Origin: Hyalangium versicolor
GTDB lineage: Bacteria; Myxococcota; Myxococcia; Myxococcales; Myxococcaceae
Assembly (NCBI RefSeq): GCF_020103695.1
Contig: NZ_JAHXBF010000037.1
Coordinates: 1 to 64,000, forward strand
Length of the DNA stretch: 64,000 bases
Direction: 5' to 3'
In this document: positions 1-8,595 of the stretch, piece after piece
How positions within the stretch are numbered: position 1 is the stretch's first letter
Layout: every line of letters starts with the position of its first letter
Position numbers and translations under genes: made by a program
Notes under the pieces: model-generated
Seen by the model: the letters and a program-made list of their open reading frames with translations, nothing else
The model's database searches: none
Told to the model about the DNA's origin: nothing

Positions 1-61
1 TCTCCAAGTACGCTGCTTCTTCGGGGACCAGATGGATCAGGTGCGGCGGTCGTCTCCTCAT
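1..61 (-). CDS. Partial ORF running off the left edge
   Basis: An ATG at 61 opens a minus-strand frame that is still open at base 1. Twenty codons are visible, including PHLIHLVPEEAAYLE. It starts 9 bases beyond an alternative stop of the lipoprotein gene to its right (71-73). It could be the next gene of that operon, possibly an immunity gene, but it is too short to identify. Confidence 0.2.
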   Translation of the reverse strand, partial: MRRRPPHLIHLVPEEAAYLE

Positions 62-87
62 CCACCAGAGCTATTCATTCCCCACGA

Positions 88-1371
88 CTATGTCGAATGA
101 CTTGTCGGACACTCCACTAGCCCCCGCAAAGAAGCACGCTCCTCGGTGGTGAGGGCGCGCTCGCCTTCCAGCTCCAGCTTGGCCCAGAGCCACTCGAACT
201 CCCGCTTCTTGTCTCCAGGTAGCCGTGCGAGCGCAGTCCGCAACCACCCGGCCGCTGCCTGGCCGCCGTGGCCCAGGGCCCGGCGCATGATGGAGCCGGA
301 CCAGCGCGCCAGGTAACTGCCGCCCTTGAGCAGGACACCCCCTGCGTACCAGAAGGCCAGCTCCTCGACACCGCGCTGAGCCAGCCAACGGGCGCCCTCT
401 TCCACCTCTCGTCCCCAGCGCCAGAGGATGAGCTCGTGCATCGCCCGGTACTCGGCCACGAAGGCCGCGTTGGCCTCGGGAGGAGGTGGCTGGTGCATCA
501 CCTCGGCGGACTCCACCCAGCCCTGTGCTTGGTGTTCCTGGGGAGCGTGGAGCAACTTCAGGCGCAGGCGGACGGTGCGAGGGCCGAGTCCAAGGGTGAA
601 AGGCAGCAGTACCTGCACTGCCTGCTGCGAGACCTGGGGAGAGAGTGCTCGAGGGGGTCCACCTCCTCGTGTGATTTGGAACAGGCGTAGACGCCATCCC
701 TCCACCCGGCCATCGTCCAGGTTCGCCTCAAGCTCCACCCGAGCCTCGCCGCCCGAGGGCACCTGGAGAGCCGCGAGCAAGGGGCGGAGACCATCGGTGG
801 TTGCGTGCACCGTATCCGCTGGAATCTCTCGCAGGAGCAGTGGCAGTGAGCGAGCCTCTGGGGGCCGCAAGGCGGCTGCTGTGACGTAGTCCACCGTCCA
901 GCGCCCTGGATCACGCTGCAGTGTGAGGGTGGACGCTCCCGTCTGGCGAGGGGCATAGCGGGAGAGGACGGTGGCAACCGCGAACCGGGTCTCCTCGTCG
1001 TCCCCTGAAGTTGTGGCAGGAGCGGCGAGCCCCTCTGCCGAGAAGCCTGTGAGGGTGAGGGCGCCGCGCTGGTTCCAGAAGATGAAGGAGAGGCGAGTTC
1101 CCGGTACTCGAAGAGCCCCGGCCACGGACGCTACCTGAGCCGCCAGCAGGGAGGACTCTGCCTTGGTGGCCTCTTCCAGCTCCTGCTCGCTCAAGGCGGG
1201 TGTCAGCCCGGTGCCGGAGGAGCCACTTCCCCCCATCCCCGATTGCCCCGTTGCGCACCCCAAGCCGTTCAGGCTCAGCCACAGGCACAGCACGGTCTGG
1301 ACGAACCACCCCACGTGAGAGGTCGAGTAGAGCAAGGCACGTGGAAAGAGCGAGGGGCGTCGAAGGCTCAT
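88..1371 (-). CDS. Large lipoprotein, candidate polymorphic-toxin backbone
   Basis: The product has 427 residues. The N-terminus has a hydrophobic segment (about residues 21-38) ending in GLGCATGQ, a plausible though weak lipobox, so it is probably a lipoprotein. A middle beta-rich domain of about 200 residues is followed by a helical, Trp/Arg-rich region (about 305-410) ending in GERALTTEERASLRG. I associate this helical region with myxobacterial Sit-type lipoprotein toxins (SitA5-like), which normally continue into a nuclease tip; none is present here. The last 10 codons look unnatural and a G5 run precedes them, so the end may be frameshifted. It lies downstream of an Imm11 gene on the same strand, about 180 bp away. 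The toxin call is inference; the lipoprotein reading is fairly secure. Confidence 0.6.
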   Translation of the reverse strand: MSLRRPSLFPRALLYSTSHVGWFVQTVLCLWLSLNGLGCATGQSGMGGSGSSGTGLTPALSEQELEEATKAESSLLAAQVASVAGALRVPGTRLSFIFWNQRGALTLTGFSAEGLAAPATTSGDDEETRFAVATVLSRYAPRQTGASTLTLQRDPGRWTVDYVTAAALRPPEARSLPLLLREIPADTVHATTDGLRPLLAALQVPSGGEARVELEANLDDGRVEGWRLRLFQITRGGGPPRALSPQVSQQAVQVLLPFTLGLGPRTVRLRLKLLHAPQEHQAQGWVESAEVMHQPPPPEANAAFVAEYRAMHELILWRWGREVEEGARWLAQRGVEELAFWYAGGVLLKGGSYLARWSGSIMRRALGHGGQAAAGWLRTALARLPGDKKREFEWLWAKLELEGERALTTEERASLRGLVECPTSHST

Positions 1372-1554
1372 GAAGAGGCCAGAGAAGGGCTTGCTGCTAC
1401 ATGTCTGAGGTGGCTGAGGCGGGGCCTACGTGCCGTAAGTCCCAGGGAAAGGTGAGGGCTGGGAAGAAGCCTCCATTGGACGCGATGGAGAGTAGCAGGG
1501 ATACGCCGGACGGGCGGCTTGCGCGGGCCCAATCCGAGCACTGCCCCTCCGGGT

Positions 1555-2118
1555 CTAGACCTCCTCGAACCTTGTGCCTTTGGCTCCCATGTCCGCCAAG
1601 GCGTCCTTGATCTCCCCTGAGACGATCAGCGGGCCGGTCCATCCCTCGCACCGGAACACCTGTGCGCTTCCCACCTTGGTCTTGTCGATGCGCATGTCCC
1701 GCACGGAGGCATACTGACCGACCTTGTGAGGCACTCCGTCCTCGTGCGTCCAGAGTTCGATCCGGGACGCTTGCTCGTCGATACAGCGGATCAGGTGTGT
1801 GGCCACCAGGATGAGGTACTGATCCGGTTGGCCCTCCACGTCCACGGGGATCAGTTGCACCTCGTCCGGAGTCAACTCCGCGAACATGGACGCGACCCGT
1901 ATATGGACCACCGGGATCATGATGCCCGCTTCTGTGAAGTCCAGCGGCTTGCCCGCAGCTTCGACGGGAATTCTCAAGCGGTCCGCGATGTGGATGGGCG
2001 TTCCGAGCCTGAACTGCCCGTCATCCACCTTTCGGCCCTGACTGTCCGTCGGCGTGTCGAGGTCCCAGCGGTGCGGGACTTTCAGATCGTCGGCCAGTCT
2101 GAAGAACCGCTTGGTCAT
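1555..2118 (-). CDS. Imm11-family immunity protein (DUF1629), copy 1
   Basis: This 187-residue protein starts MTKRFFRLADD and carries the conserved blocks PVVHIRVASMFAEL, PVDVEGQPDQY and ELWTHEDGVPH. These match the Imm11 (DUF1629) family of immunity proteins, common in myxobacteria beside AHH-nuclease toxins. It would be a cytoplasmic antidote. Its ATG overlaps the stop of an upstream minus-strand frame that carries an AHH motif (ATGA overlap), so it was once translationally coupled to a toxin. A close paralogue lies head-to-head at 2301-2864. The two are almost identical from about residue 86 to the end. Confidence 0.85.
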   Translation of the reverse strand: MTKRFFRLADDLKVPHRWDLDTPTDSQGRKVDDGQFRLGTPIHIADRLRIPVEAAGKPLDFTEAGIMIPVVHIRVASMFAELTPDEVQLIPVDVEGQPDQYLILVATHLIRCIDEQASRIELWTHEDGVPHKVGQYASVRDMRIDKTKVGSAQVFRCEGWTGPLIVSGEIKDALADMGAKGTRFEEV

Positions 2119-2291
2119 GGGCTCCGTTTATCGCGGCTTGGGTTGGGTGACGGGTTGCTTGAATTCTGTTTCCGGCGTGGCGATCTGCCTGGCCAGTTTC
2201 CGGAGTCGGGCCTGCGCGCGGTGGACTTCTCGTTGCGGATGGTGGCGATGTGGTGCGTCTCGATCTCGTTACCCGGCGGTAGTCGCGCTAA
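2115..2291 (-). pseudogene. Remnant of an AHH-type nuclease toxin
   Basis: Reading the minus strand, the gap between the two Imm11 genes encodes GNEIETHHIATIRNEKSTAR (2273 downward). This is the core of the AHH/HNH nuclease motif, with the His-His pair that binds metal. The frame then reads unusual sequence and stops at TGA 2117-2115, overlapping the Imm11 ATG. A second frame in the same stretch gives a natural-looking tail (QARLRKLARQIATPETEF), ending in TAA. This suggests an internal deletion or frameshift joined the nuclease motif to the toxin C-terminus. No upstream toxin body remains, because the inverted Imm11 gene occupies that place. Confidence 0.6.
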
Positions 2292-2300
2292 GTGAAGTTC

Positions 2301-2864
2301 ATGGCTCAGCGTTACTTCAAGCTGGCTGACGACGTGACGTTCCCGAACCGCTGGCACCTGGCGATGCCCCGAAACACTCAGGGCATCAAAGTGGACGACT
2401 ATGAGTTCTGGAGGGGAATGCCCGTCCACATCATGGGGCGTTTGAGAATCCCCATCGAGATCGCGGGTACGCCGCTGGACTACACGGAAGCAGGCCTCAA
2501 CATCCCGGTCGTCCATGTCCGGATCGCATCCATGTTCGCGGAACTCGCCCCTGATGATTTGCAACTGATCCCTGTAGACGTCGAGGGCCAGCCGGACCAG
2601 TACCTCATCCTTGTGGCGACACGCCTGAGCTGTTGTATCGACGAGCAGGCGTCCCGCATCGAACTGTGGACGCATGAGGACGGAGTGCCTCACAAGGTCG
2701 GCCAGTATGCCTCCGTGCGGGACATGCGGATCGACAAGTCCAAGGTGAGCAAAGCCCAGGTGTTTCGCTGCGAGGGGTGGGAAGGCCCACTGATCGTCTC
2801 CGAGAAGATCAAGGAAGCGCTGACGGCCATGGGTGCCACAGGCCCGCGATTCGAGGAAGTCTAA
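2301..2864 (+). CDS. Imm11-family immunity protein (DUF1629), copy 2
   Basis: This 187-residue paralogue of the gene at 1555-2118 lies in the opposite orientation. I chose the ATG at 2301 (MAQRYFKLADD) because it matches the other copy's start; an in-frame GTG at 2292 is possible. The second half (EGQPDQYLILVAT, ELWTHEDGVPHKVGQYASV, FRCEGW) is nearly identical to copy 1, while the first half differs more. It ends 2 bases before the converging DUF2381 gene. No toxin is left beside it, so it is an orphan antidote or part of an inverted duplication. Confidence 0.85.
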   Translation: MAQRYFKLADDVTFPNRWHLAMPRNTQGIKVDDYEFWRGMPVHIMGRLRIPIEIAGTPLDYTEAGLNIPVVHVRIASMFAELAPDDLQLIPVDVEGQPDQYLILVATRLSCCIDEQASRIELWTHEDGVPHKVGQYASVRDMRIDKSKVSKAQVFRCEGWEGPLIVSEKIKEALTAMGATGPRFEEV

Positions 2865-2866
2865 CG

Positions 2867-3796
2867 CTATGGGAACTTCAACCCGGGCACGGTGATGGTT
2901 CGTGCCTTGCCCTCGTCCCACAACTCGAGGGTATAGCTCCCATGAACCCTGCGGTTGGAGATCTCCACCCAGACCGAGCCCGAGTCGCCCGCCAACAGCG
3001 GAGCGGGTTGGAAGATCCATGGCTGCAGCGCCGGGCCTGAAGGCTGCTGCAATGAGGCCCCCTGCGTCCGCCAGGCCTTCCCCCCCTCACGCATCGCCAT
3101 CTCCACCTCCACCACGATTCGCGTCTTGGCGCGGTACACCGTGACTCGAATCAACTGGGGCATGTCCTCATTCGAGGAAAGCTGCTTGCGAAACGTGAGT
3201 TGCTGGACCGTGAGTCCATTGTCATCGATGGCGCCCTGCGCGAGCAGTTGCGCGAGAAGGGCGCTCTCTTCCAGCCCCGCAGGGGGCGCAGCCCGCTCCG
3301 CCAGGCAACGTTGCAACTCCGCCTCCTTGCGTTGCAACTCCGCCTCCTGACGCTGAACCTCGCCCTGACAGGCGTCCGCCGGGCGCGCCGGACGGGAGAC
3401 TTCCACCTGGCGCTCGGCTTGGTCCCGATAAACGACGAGCACGAAGCTCACGCTCTCGGGGGCCTCCGCGTCCGCGAAGCGCACCTTCAGCGAGAGCCGC
3501 TCTCCCGGCTGGAGCTTCTCCGAGGGTACCAGCACCAGCAGGCTTCCCAGGGCTTCCACTCTCCGGAAGCGCTCGCGCCCCTCCAGTAGCACCGCATCCC
3601 GGACCAGGGCCCGGTCGAACAGCACCGTGGTGGACAGGCCCGGGCTGATGCAGAGCTCCGGGGGAACCGCGCCACCACCCGTCGGCAGCTCGATGCGGCG
3701 CACCGCCGTCTGACAGGGAGGAGGCTGCGCCCCCGCGACGGAGGCTGTCACGAGCAGCACGAGCGCCAGGAGGACTTCACGAGGGGAAGGGCGCAT
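2867..3796 (-). CDS. DUF2381 family secreted protein (TIGR02268)
   Basis: This protein has 309 residues with a signal peptide of about 23 residues (MRPSPREVLLALVLLVTAS..., cleavage near AGA-QP). I placed the start at 3796, since the longer in-frame extension is Arg/Pro-rich and lacks a signal. It has the DUF2381 layout: a first beta domain (ISPGLSTTVLFD, LLVLVPSEKLQPGE), a short coiled coil (QRQEAELQRKEAELQRC, about 150-170), a GAIDDNGL turn and a second beta domain. The family is a myxobacterial paralogous group of unknown role, expected in the periplasm. It lies 100 bp downstream of a kinase on the same strand; a DUF2381-kinase arrangement recurs in these genomes. A relative with the same layout is at 27646. 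Confidence 0.85.
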   Translation of the reverse strand: MRPSPREVLLALVLLVTASVAGAQPPPCQTAVRRIELPTGGGAVPPELCISPGLSTTVLFDRALVRDAVLLEGRERFRRVEALGSLLVLVPSEKLQPGERLSLKVRFADAEAPESVSFVLVVYRDQAERQVEVSRPARPADACQGEVQRQEAELQRKEAELQRCLAERAAPPAGLEESALLAQLLAQGAIDDNGLTVQQLTFRKQLSSNEDMPQLIRVTVYRAKTRIVVEVEMAMREGGKAWRTQGASLQQPSGPALQPWIFQPAPLLAGDSGSVWVEISNRRVHGSYTLELWDEGKARTITVPGLKFP

Positions 3797-3896
3797 GCGA
3801 CGGAATCTCCGGATCGGCGGGGGATGCGGACGTTCCGCCTCTACCACGCCTTCCAGGATACAGAGCGGGAGGAGCCCGCTACACCCCCCAGTCGAC

Positions 3897-5909
3897 TCAG
3901 TGGTCCTCGAACGTGGCGCGGACCCGCTGGCCGGCCCCCACCATCATGGCACCCGGCTTCGAGCCCGGAAGGAAGGGGACGCCCCAAGAGCCGCGCTCCG
4001 TATCCAACTCGGCACAGAACGGGATGCGCTCTCCATTGGGCAGCCGAGCCTCGACGAATCGCGCGTAGAGCTTGTCCGCGATGATGAAGTCGCCCACGAG
4101 CACGAGCCCCGGGGGCACCTTGGGGGCCGCGCTTCTCCTATAGGCAACCACCTCATGCCGCCCCTCTGTGACGATGACGGGCTCTTCATCCGTCATGCCC
4201 TTCTTCCATCCCGGCATGCGCACCCGCTCGTACCAACCCAGCGCATCTCCCAGGCCGAAGCGCTCCTTCATCGCCTCTTCGGCTCCGGGAGGACACAGTT
4301 GGCGGGGCGGAGGCCCAAGCCGCACGGCCGCATCGGATGAGGCACAACCCCCCACCAGGGCGCAAGCGGCCACGACTCCCGCGAGCGGGCTGACGGTGCC
4401 GGAGCCCGGGCTCCGCGGCTTCTCTGGCTCTGGCGGGGCAGAGGGGTTCTTCGCGGGAGGTTTCGTCCTCATGGATGGACCTTTCAGGTGTGGGGAAGAG
4501 GGGTGCGCTTCGGCGAGCGCCGACAGGCCCGCGTCAGCAGAGAGGCTCGCGACGCCAGAATCCGGGCCCGCATCGCCGCGGAAGTCCGCCGCCGTGAGCC
4601 CCGAGCCCGCGTCCCGTACTGCCTCGGAGGGAACTGGCTCGGTGGGGAGCAGCAGGGGTTCGGACGAGATGACGGGGGGCTCCCAGGCGGGAGCGTCCGG
4701 ACTCGAAGGCTCCACAGGCCGGTTACCCCACAGCGCCACGCCCAGCACGGCGAGCAACACGAGGCCCGAGGCTCCCAGCAGCACCCACCGGCGGCGTTCC
4801 GGCTTCGAAGGACCCGGAGAGGCCCGCTCCTCGAGCACCGTAGGGGCACGGTCCTCGCTCGGAGAGGTGGTCCCAGGCAAGGCCCGTGGCCCCCCCCAAT
4901 CCGTCGGGCCCGAGAGGGGCCCCTCCGGGTCTTCGGCGCTGGACATGACGGCCGGGCCCCCCATGCCCTCTGTCGTCGCGGCATTCGCGCCGGGCGAGAG
5001 CGACACGTCCAAGTTGGGGGCTTCGTCACGCAGCCACGGCTCGAACAGCTCGTGCAGCGCCCGTCCGCTCGCAGGGCGATCCTCGGGACGCTTGGCCAAC
5101 AGCCGTAGTACCAGTTCCCCCAGCGGCTCGGGCACCTGCGCGTTGAGCGCGGCCGGTGAGGCGGGCATCTCCTTCTCAATCAGCGAGGTGAGCACCTCTC
5201 GAGGCAGCGTGGGCGGGAAGGGCGGAGCGCCGGTGAGCACCTCGTAGAGCGTGCAGCCCAGCGCGTACAAGTCATCCGAGGGCTGGAAGCGGTAGCGCGC
5301 CTCGGGGTCGGCGTACTGCTCGCGGTGGAAGCGCACGGCCTCGGGGGTGCGCAGGTGCGGGGTGCCCGGAGGCAGGGGGCCCTCGGTGAGCGGCTCGTGC
5401 ATCAAGGGGTGCTCGGCCGCGCCGAAGTCCACCAGCATGGGCTCGCTGTCCCGCGCGCGCACCAGGATGTTGGAGCCCTTCAAGTCCCGGTGGTGGATGC
5501 CCTCGGCGTGCAGCGCGTCCAGCGTGAGGGCCAACGTGTCGAAGAGGCGGAGCACCTGGCGCAGCGGGGGGCGCGTCTTCTTCACCCACTCGAGCAGGGT
5601 CGTGCCCTCCACATAGTCCATGACGAAGTAGAGGTGGCCGGTGAGCGGGTGGGGCCAGCGGCCGTGCGCCCAGACGCGGACGACGTTGGGGTGGCGGATG
5701 AGCAGCAGGCAGGCCAGCTCGCGCCGGGTTCGCGCATCCGTGAGGTTGAGATCCTCGCTGCCTGGGGGGTGCGCGGCGAACTTGATGGCATACAGCTCGC
5801 CGTTGCACTCCGCGCGGAACACCGCGCCGAAGCCCCCAGCTCCCAGCCGAGCCTGGATGCGAAAGGGGCCCACCATCATGTCCGGCATCAGGTGGAAGGG
5901 GTGCTGCAT
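3897..5909 (-). CDS. Ser/Thr protein kinase fused to a lipoprotein-like domain
   Basis: This is a Hanks-type kinase of 670 residues. The Gly loop GAGGFGAV is at 23-30, the catalytic Lys at 43, HRDLKGSN at 140-147 and DFG at 161-163. A Pro/Ser-rich linker leads to a membrane helix (about 375-395). The outer part is Ala/Pro-rich, then a second hydrophobic stretch ends in LVGGCASSD (C522), which has the form of a lipoprotein signal and lipobox. The last 150 residues (KLYARFVEARLPNGERIPFC) resemble the free lipoprotein at 28581. The gene therefore looks like a fusion of a kinase gene with a downstream lipoprotein gene. I used the ATG at 5909; the earlier in-frame extension is low-complexity and overlaps the divergent gene. 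Confidence 0.9.
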   Translation of the reverse strand: MQHPFHLMPDMMVGPFRIQARLGAGGFGAVFRAECNGELYAIKFAAHPPGSEDLNLTDARTRRELACLLLIRHPNVVRVWAHGRWPHPLTGHLYFVMDYVEGTTLLEWVKKTRPPLRQVLRLFDTLALTLDALHAEGIHHRDLKGSNILVRARDSEPMLVDFGAAEHPLMHEPLTEGPLPPGTPHLRTPEAVRFHREQYADPEARYRFQPSDDLYALGCTLYEVLTGAPPFPPTLPREVLTSLIEKEMPASPAALNAQVPEPLGELVLRLLAKRPEDRPASGRALHELFEPWLRDEAPNLDVSLSPGANAATTEGMGGPAVMSSAEDPEGPLSGPTDWGGPRALPGTTSPSEDRAPTVLEERASPGPSKPERRRWVLLGASGLVLLAVLGVALWGNRPVEPSSPDAPAWEPPVISSEPLLLPTEPVPSEAVRDAGSGLTAADFRGDAGPDSGVASLSADAGLSALAEAHPSSPHLKGPSMRTKPPAKNPSAPPEPEKPRSPGSGTVSPLAGVVAACALVGGCASSDAAVRLGPPPRQLCPPGAEEAMKERFGLGDALGWYERVRMPGWKKGMTDEEPVIVTEGRHEVVAYRRSAAPKVPPGLVLVGDFIIADKLYARFVEARLPNGERIPFCAELDTERGSWGVPFLPGSKPGAMMVGAGQRVRATFEDH

Positions 5910-6119
5910 CGTGCTTGCTCTGGCGCGGGGAGCCGATCCGTCACGTCTCCACCGACTCGCGCCTGGGTGCGGGCCATGTGACCCATGAGGAGGGGTTGGA
6001 ACAGTATGACCTACAGAGCAGGTTGGTTCAAGAGAGAAGGACCTGATGGGTTGAGCCCTGGCCGCGCGGGTGGCGAAAGGGCCCTGCGCAGGGGCGTGGG
6101 CCGGGCTAGGGTGCGCGGC

Positions 6120-6593
6120 ATGGTCGACGAGCTGGTGAGAGCGTTGGGGCTCCAGCCCCATCCCGAGGGCGGCTTCTACAAGGAGACGTACCGCGCCTCG
6201 GTGCGGGTGGAGACGCCTCGAGGTTCACGCTCGGCGGGCACGGCCATCTACTACCTGCTGCCGCGCGGAGAGTTCGCGGCCTGGCACCAGGTGGCCTCGG
6301 ACGAGGTGTGGCACTTCTACGATGGCGCGCCCCTGACGTTGTACCTGCTGAGGGATGCGGGGCTGGAGGAGGTGACGCTCGGCCGGGACGTGGCGCGCGG
6401 GGAGCAGCCCCAGGTCGTCATCCCGGCGGGAGTGCTCCAGGCGGGGGTGCCTCGAGGGGACTACACGCTGGTGGGCTGCACCGTGGCGCCCGGCTTCGAC
6501 TTCGCGGACTGGGAGATGCCCACGCGCGACGCCCTGCTGGCGCGCTACCCGGAGCACGCGGAGCTGTTCCGCCAGTTCACCCGCCCCGGCTGA
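6120..6593 (+). CDS. DUF985 cupin-family protein
   Basis: The product has 157 residues from the ATG at 6120; an 45-codon in-frame extension is composed of unlikely residues. It starts MVDELVRALGLQPHPEGGFY and has the DUF985 (cupin-5) signatures GTAIYYLL, WHQVASDEVWHFYDG and VIPAGVLQAG, with a C-terminal FDFADWEMP. The His and Glu residues of WHQVASDEVWH are the expected metal or sugar-binding cupin positions. The family is cytoplasmic; its substrate is uncertain, with relatives linked to nucleotide-sugar or uncharacterised isomerase chemistry. It stands alone, divergent from the kinase. Confidence 0.9.
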   Translation: MVDELVRALGLQPHPEGGFYKETYRASVRVETPRGSRSAGTAIYYLLPRGEFAAWHQVASDEVWHFYDGAPLTLYLLRDAGLEEVTLGRDVARGEQPQVVIPAGVLQAGVPRGDYTLVGCTVAPGFDFADWEMPTRDALLARYPEHAELFRQFTRPG

Positions 6594-6596
6594 GCC

Positions 6597-6614
6597 GTGG
6601 GTGTGCGCACCCAC
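6597..6614 (+). terminator. Hairpin after the cupin gene
   Basis: GTGGGTG-TGCG-CACCCAC forms a perfect 7-bp stem with a 4-base loop, 3 bases after the stop codon. There is no T tract, so it may act as a transcript 3' end or a weak terminator. Confidence 0.4.
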
Positions 6615-6719
6615 AGGGGAGGGAGTCACCGGCTGGCGGGTTGCTCGGCGCTACAGCGTTCACGGGTACTGGAAAATTGAAAATATGGGAGGATGGGGGT
6701 GGGTGGTGCGCCAGGGCAT

Positions 6720-7583
6720 ATGATCCAGTCGGTCCGCTTCGAAAACTTCCGGAGTTTGAAGGACGTGGAGGTGTCGCTGGAGCCGTTGACGGTCCTGGTG
6801 GGGCCGCCGGCTTCGGGGAAGACGACGTTGCTCGACGGGTTCGATTTGCTGCTGGGCTGCGACGCGACGGACTTCTGGCGGCAGGATGAGGCGCATCCGG
6901 CGGTGGTCGAGTGGCGGTACGACACCGGCACGAAGACGCGGGTGGAGTACCCGGTGGGGAGGTTGGATTCGACGCCGATGCTGACCCACACGGTCCAGGC
7001 GCTGGCGTTGGACCTGGTGGCGCTGCGGGAGGAGAGCACAACGGGGCGCTCGCCGGCGCTGAACCGGACGGGAGACAATCTGGCGGGGGTGTTCGCTTCG
7101 CTGCAGACGGGGCAACGGCAGCGGGTCATCCAGGAGCTGTGCCGGCTGGTGCCTTCGTTGGGGGATGTGGCGCTCCACCAGACGGGGACGCGGACTCAGC
7201 GGCTGAAGTTCCGGGACTGGTGGAAGACGGACCTCTGGTTCACACCGGATCGGGTATCGGACACGGTGTTGCTGCTGCTGGCCTACCTGGTGCTGCCGTA
7301 CCAGGTGCCACCTCCGGACCTCATTACCCTGGACATGCCCGAGCGAGGGTTGCCGCCTCAGCTCATGAGCGACCTGATGAAGCTGCTGCGGAGCATGAGC
7401 ACGGGCAGCCTGGGGAGCGCGCCGATCCAGGTGGTGGTGGCCACATCCTCGTCCGGGCTGCTCAAGCATGTGGACTCGAAGGAGATCCGCGTGTTCTCAC
7501 GCTCCACGGATGATGGCGCGGTGACGGTCAGCTCGGCTCTGGAAGTCGTGGCCGACTGGCGGCAGCGGCTCGAGATGGCGTGA
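6720..7583 (+). CDS. AAA-family ATPase (RecF/SMC-like head)
   Basis: The product has 287 residues from the ATG at 6720. It starts MIQSVRFENFRSLKDVEVSL, typical of RecF/OLD-like ABC-ATPases. A P-loop GPPASGKTT lies at about 31-39. A Walker-B-like segment (PDLITLDMPERGLP) and the switch region VVVATSSSGLLKHV follow. It is short for the family and has little coiled coil, so it is a compact single-gene AAA ATPase of unknown target. No partner nuclease is adjacent. The AT-rich stretch at 6660-6690 could hold its promoter. Confidence 0.8.
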   Translation: MIQSVRFENFRSLKDVEVSLEPLTVLVGPPASGKTTLLDGFDLLLGCDATDFWRQDEAHPAVVEWRYDTGTKTRVEYPVGRLDSTPMLTHTVQALALDLVALREESTTGRSPALNRTGDNLAGVFASLQTGQRQRVIQELCRLVPSLGDVALHQTGTRTQRLKFRDWWKTDLWFTPDRVSDTVLLLLAYLVLPYQVPPPDLITLDMPERGLPPQLMSDLMKLLRSMSTGSLGSAPIQVVVATSSSGLLKHVDSKEIRVFSRSTDDGAVTVSSALEVVADWRQRLEMA

Positions 7584-7613
7584 GTGGATCCACGGTAGGC
7601 ACGGTAGGACGCG

Positions 7614-7692
7614 CAGGTCGCGGGCCCCTCGTCTCGGCGCGGGTCCCCCCGTCGGCGGACGGGTCCTCCCGCGCCGGCCGTCCCGCTCTTCC
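7614..7692. repeat. 79-bp intergenic repeat, copy 1
   Basis: This 79-bp sequence begins caggtcgcgggcccctcg and ends tcccgctcttcc. It recurs at 59116-59194 with 3 substitutions. It contains an imperfect hairpin: GCGGG/CCCGC outer stem, a small internal loop, then CCCGTC-ggcg-GACGGG. Both copies sit between convergent genes. See the matching finding. Confidence 0.85.
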
Positions 7693-7716
7693 TCGTCACA
7701 CAGCTCCTTTACGAAC

Positions 7717-8595
7717 CTACGTGCCCCCAAGTCGTTGAGCGTGGGTGTACACGTTGAAGCGTCCGTCTCGGACGAACGTGGCCAGTGTCACTCCCGAACG
7801 ATGGGCCAGATCGATCGCGAGCGAACTGGCCGCGGACACACTGGCCACCACGGGAATCCGCGCCACGGCGGCCTTCTGGACGATCTCGAAGCTCGCTCGC
7901 CCACTGACCACGAGCAGCGCGGGAGGCAGCTCGGAACGCGGGACCGAGGAACTCGTCGAGGCCCGTGAGGAGCGCACCCTCCCACTGAGCACCAGCGCCC
8001 CCACCACCTTGTCCACCGCGTTGTGCCGACCTATGTCCTCGGCGGCCGCGAGGAGCTCTCCCCGCGAGTCCAGCACCGCTGCCGCGTGCACTCCGCCCGT
8101 CCTCGCGAAGTTGAGCTGCACCTCGCGCAGCCGCTCCGTGGCGCGAGCCACCACCTCGGGCCCAAGCGCCAGTCCCGCAGGAATCGGTGAACACACGGCC
8201 ATCAGGTCATCCACGCTCCGCCGCCCGCAGACGCCGCACGCTGCCGTCGTCAACGTGCCGCGCCTCGCCGCGCTGACCCGCTCCACCTCCAGCACCAACC
8301 CGGCAGCGGGAGTCACCTCGATGACGTTGCCCCAGCCCTCCTCTCCCGGCCGGCCACAGTAGGCGACACCTCCCAGGTCATCCACGGAGCGGAGGATTCC
8401 CTCGGAGAACAGGAACCCCACCGTGAGCTCCCGGTCCTGACCCGGGGTACGCATGGTGATGGCCACCGTGTCGCCGCTCACGCGGATCTCCAGCGGCTCC
8501 TCCACAGCCACCGAGTCCTCCTCGGAAGCCAGGCCCCCCGCATCGGAGAACCGCACCATCGGGCGTTGGGTGATGCCCTTCTCTTCACGACTCAT
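7717..8595 (-). CDS. fdhD: Formate dehydrogenase accessory sulfurtransferase FdhD
   Basis: FdhD passes sulfur from a cysteine desulfurase to the molybdenum cofactor so that formate dehydrogenase becomes active; it is cytoplasmic. The 292-residue product has the catalytic loop AACGVCGRRS (C120 and C123), preceded by LTVGFLFSEGIL, and FARTGGVHAA and EDIGRHNAVDK blocks, all typical of FdhD. The start at 8595 overlaps the end of mobB by 11 bases, so it is the third gene of a moeA-mobB-fdhD operon. A longer in-frame start is antisense-like and unlikely. No formate dehydrogenase is in the window. Confidence 0.95.
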   Translation of the reverse strand: MSREEKGITQRPMVRFSDAGGLASEEDSVAVEEPLEIRVSGDTVAITMRTPGQDRELTVGFLFSEGILRSVDDLGGVAYCGRPGEEGWGNVIEVTPAAGLVLEVERVSAARRGTLTTAACGVCGRRSVDDLMAVCSPIPAGLALGPEVVARATERLREVQLNFARTGGVHAAAVLDSRGELLAAAEDIGRHNAVDKVVGALVLSGRVRSSRASTSSSVPRSELPPALLVVSGRASFEIVQKAAVARIPVVASVSAASSLAIDLAHRSGVTLATFVRDGRFNVYTHAQRLGGT

